Source: Salinimicrobium sediminis
GTDB lineage: Bacteria > Bacteroidota > Bacteroidia > Flavobacteriales > Flavobacteriaceae
DNA: 64,000 nucleotides
Direction of reading: 5' to 3'
Assembly: GCF_900215295.1 (NCBI RefSeq)
Contig: NZ_OCMF01000005.1
Coordinates: 62,001-126,000 of the forward strand
The position numbers were made by a program, and so were the translations under genes. Positions 62,233-64,000 of this stretch are shown in pieces. The notes under the pieces were generated by a model, which worked only from the letters and a program-made list of their open reading frames with translations, was not told the origin of the DNA and ran no database searches. Within the stretch, counting starts at the first letter, position 1. Each line of letters opens with the position of its first letter.

Positions 62233-62325
62233 TCAATTATTTTGAATTTAAAGGGTAAAAATACAATTTATTATAGGTTTACGAAAGGTAATTTGTTAAC
62301 AGGTTCTTAGCAGGTTCACATAGAA

Positions 62326-62362
62326 AAGACCCTTCAAAAATGCTATTTCTGAAGGGCCTTAA
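62326..62362 (-). terminator. Possible terminator of the SDR gene
   Basis: AAGACCCTTCA and TGAAGGGCCTT form an 11-bp stem with one wobble; on the minus strand it is followed by a short T-rich stretch. It stands 44 bp past the SDR stop. Confidence 0.5.
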
Positions 62363-62405
62363 AAAGGTGATTTTCAGCTGAAAAATTTCAGCGGGACTTA
62401 AAAGA

Positions 62406-63287
62406 TTAATTACTTTTTTTCGATTTGATCATTGCCTCCAGCTGGTCCCACATTTCCTCCGGAATGGCTTCCAAAAGATTGAATTGCCCGGCACCTTTTA
62501 GCCACTCTCCTCCATCGATAGTGATTACCTCCCCGTTTATGTAAGCCGAAAAATCTGAAACCAGGTAAGCCGCCAAATTTGCCAGTTCCTGATGCTCTCC
62601 CACCCTCTTTAAAGGCACTTTTTTGGCCAGATCAAATTTCTCTTTAAGATCTCCCGGAAGCAACCTGTCCCATGCTCCTTTGGTTGGGAAAGGACCGGGA
62701 GCGATCGCATTCATCCTGATGCCGTATTTTGCCCATTCCACGGCAAGCGAACGGGTCATGGCCAGCACTCCGGCTTTTGCAGTTGCACTTGGGACGACAT
62801 AGGCAGAACCGGTCCAGGCATAGGTGGTTACGATGTTTAGCACAGTTTTATTTTGCTCTTTTTTATCTATCCAGTGTTTACCAAAAGCCAGGGTGCAGTT
62901 TTTACTCCCTTTGAGTACAATGTCAATAATGGTATCAAATGCGTTGGCACTAAGGCGCTCGGTTGGAGAAATGAAATTTCCGGCTGCGTTATTCAGAAGG
63001 ATGTCCACCGGCCCAAATGCTTCCACGGTTTGCTGCAACATATTTTCCACCTGGTCATAATGCCTTACATCACACTGCAGGGCCAAACAGGTGCCTCCTG
63101 TTTCAGTCTCTAATTCCCGTGCAGTATTCTCCAGTTTTTCCAGATTTCTGGAAGTAATTGCCACTTTAGCTCCTAACTCCAAAAAGTATTTTGTCATTGC
63201 CTTTCCCAGTCCGCTTCCGCCTCCCGTGACCACAATATTTTTTCCTTTTAATGCATCGTCCCGTAACATTTTTTGTGTGTAGTTCAT
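62406..63287 (-). CDS. SDR-family oxidoreductase (2,4-dienoyl-CoA reductase-like)
   Basis: 293 residues. The Rossmann motif TGGGSGLGKAM near 22-32, NNAAG near 100, the catalytic Tyr/Lys in YAWTGSAYVVPSATAKAGVLAMTR and PGPFPTKGAW match the DECR-like classical SDRs. It probably uses NADPH on an enoyl- or dienoyl-CoA in fatty acid oxidation. The C-terminal AGQFNLLEAIPEEMWDQLEAMIKSKKSN is typical of this subgroup. It is a single gene between parA and the decayed lipoprotein locus. Confidence 0.85.
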   Translation of the reverse strand: MNYTQKMLRDDALKGKNIVVTGGGSGLGKAMTKYFLELGAKVAITSRNLEKLENTARELETETGGTCLALQCDVRHYDQVENMLQQTVEAFGPVDILLNNAAGNFISPTERLSANAFDTIIDIVLKGSKNCTLAFGKHWIDKKEQNKTVLNIVTTYAWTGSAYVVPSATAKAGVLAMTRSLAVEWAKYGIRMNAIAPGPFPTKGAWDRLLPGDLKEKFDLAKKVPLKRVGEHQELANLAAYLVSDFSAYINGEVITIDGGEWLKGAGQFNLLEAIPEEMWDQLEAMIKSKKSN

Positions 63288-63417
63288 ATGTTGTTTCCTT
63301 AAAAATATTAGGAATGATCCTTAATATTGGTTGAGTTTTTTTTAAAGCCTTAGAAAAAGGACAAATTTTAAATTATTCTTTTGAGACCTAAGATATAACC
63401 CTTTAATTTTTTTTCAT

Positions 63418-63712
63418 ATGAAAAGCATCAATTCTTTACATATTTTAATGCGGATTGTTTCAACTTTTATTTTTTCTTATCGTCTTTTCGGGCTGTAAAA
63501 TTAGAGCCGATGAAAAAGAAACCCGGTCTGCCTAAGAGATCGGGGTAACCCGAGGTTCCAGGACCTACGGCTGAGAGAGCTGCAAAGAGGAGTAGCAGCG
63601 GTGCTTATCTACATCTATAACAACTGCTAACGATAGAACAGAAGTCACAGAAGAATTGTCCAGGCTCAGAGAAGATCCAATTAGCAATGATCAATTAACA
63701 ATGATCAATTAA
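63418..63712 (+). pseudogene. Decayed lipoprotein gene
   Basis: ATG at 63418 opens a short frame (MKSINSLHILM), which must shift frame near 63450 to join GLFQLLFFLIVFSGCKIRADEKE, a clean lipoprotein signal. That second frame is interrupted by TAA (63533-63535), TGA (63572-63574) and TAG (63593-63595). It is otherwise readable to 63712 (TTANDRTEVTEELSRLREDP), ending inside the heptamer repeat. I do not recognise the parent family. The alternative is noncoding DNA with a chance signal-like stretch. The 63288-63894 gap otherwise holds only repeats. Confidence 0.5.
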
Positions 63713-63747
63713 CAATGATCAATTAACAATGATCAATTAACAAGGAT
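63678..63747. repeat. Heptamer tandem repeat, CAATTAA/CAATGAT alternating
   Basis: Ten 7-bp units: CAATTAG, then CAATGAT and CAATTAA alternating four times, then CAAGGAT. The two words alternate strictly, giving a 14-bp superperiod. Confidence 0.85.
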
Positions 63748-63844
63748 TGATCGAAAGGGAGCAATCATCAGATTATGTAGGTTGATGCTTTTTTAATTGA
63801 TTAAACCAAGAATAGACTTGTTTTTCTCACGGCTTGTGCAGATT

Positions 63845-63893
63845 TTTAAACTTTAAACTTTAAACTTTAAACCTTAAACCTTAAACCTTAAAC
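63845..63893. repeat. Heptamer tandem repeat, TTTAAAC/CTTAAAC
   Basis: Four copies of TTTAAAC followed by three of CTTAAAC. It ends 1 bp before the stop codon of the mutase gene (63895-63897). Confidence 0.9.
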
Positions 63894-63894
63894 A

Positions 63895-64000
63895 TTATTC
63901 TATGAGTATTTCCAGCAGTTGGATTGCAGCTTCGCTGATCTTTGTTCCGGGACCAAAAACTGCTACTGCACCGGCATCGAACAGGAACTGATAATCCTGT
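63895..64000 (-). CDS. Methylmalonyl-CoA mutase, C-terminal end (cobalamin-binding domain), cut by window edge
   Basis: The last 34 residues are visible: [20 protein letters not shown] followed by [23 protein letters not shown] is the end of the cobalamin-binding domain of methylmalonyl-CoA mutase large subunits and related B12-dependent acyl-CoA mutases. The enzyme interconverts methylmalonyl-CoA and succinyl-CoA using adenosylcobalamin. Isobutyryl-CoA mutase or a separate B12-domain subunit cannot be excluded from so short a piece. Confidence 0.75.
   Translation of the reverse strand, partial: QDYQFLFDAGAVAVFGPGTKISEAAIQLLEILIE

Noticed and set aside
63533-63600. Possible TPP-type riboswitch (a CTGAGA stretch)
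   Set aside because: The other conserved parts of the thi element are absent and no thiamin gene follows.

Overview
The window looks like chromosomal DNA of a member of the Flavobacteriaceae (Bacteroidota). I infer this from the gene content (DUF6495, DUF4252 pairs, DUF5683, a BtuG-like YncE lipoprotein, surface-type lipoproteins with acidic residues after the lipobox, a long LepB), from promoters of the Bacteroidota type (TTG, about 19 bp, TANNTTTG) and from gene order. A marine or saline relative of Gramella or Salinimicrobium is plausible but is only a guess. No rRNA, tRNA, CRISPR array, prophage or integrated plasmid was seen.

Layout. 1-13.4 kb: a partial ECF sigma factor, a possible small RNA, an MsbA-like exporter, phosphohexomutase, glycosyltransferase, L31, a GlmU-like protein, MtaB, a hydrolase, a lytic transglycosylase and a cysteine-free thioredoxin-fold protein. 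13.5-17.2 kb: L34, a CarB lacking the C-terminal allosteric domain, and DUF423. 17.15-18.2 kb: a REP/RAYT mobile island. 18.2-28.5 kb: a vitamin B12 uptake locus. An ABC transporter (btuF, btuC, btuD) heads a seven-gene minus-strand run that continues through rmuC, a serine hydrolase, a thioesterase and a bile-acid:sodium symporter-like gene. Facing away from it are btuB and btuG behind a cobalamin riboswitch. 28.5-33.8 kb: two tandem S41 peptidase lipoproteins divergent from an ECF sigma / anti-sigma-like / DUF4252 / DUF4252 cassette. 33.9-50.7 kb: housekeeping genes (purB, sirtuin, trmH, DEAD-box helicase, rdgB-rlmH, nadC, priA, a LytTR regulator, rpsF-rpsR-rplI, recF with a DUF721/DciA gene). 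50.8-57 kb: TPR protein, ribH, a small membrane protein, mutL, two rhomboid proteases and an EEP-family nuclease in a tight run. 57-64 kb: wbqC-like, lepB, dapB, DUF5683, parB, parA, an SDR, a decayed lipoprotein gene and the 3' end of a cobalamin-binding methylmalonyl-CoA mutase.

The most interesting signal is not a gene. At least seven intergenic places hold tandem or near-tandem repeats whose words differ from place to place (ATTCAAG, TTTAAAC, CAATTAA/CAATGAT, GAGATGT, TTCCAAA, TGATCAC, TTCGTAC) but whose period is always 7 bp. Several run right up to a stop or start codon. In one place two opposed heptamer blocks sit exactly inside the P4 stem-loop of the cobalamin riboswitch, giving a riboswitch with an extra hairpin of about 100 nt. 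The RAYT island, with its conserved-core palindromes whose outer bases change in compensated pairs, is the second notable element.
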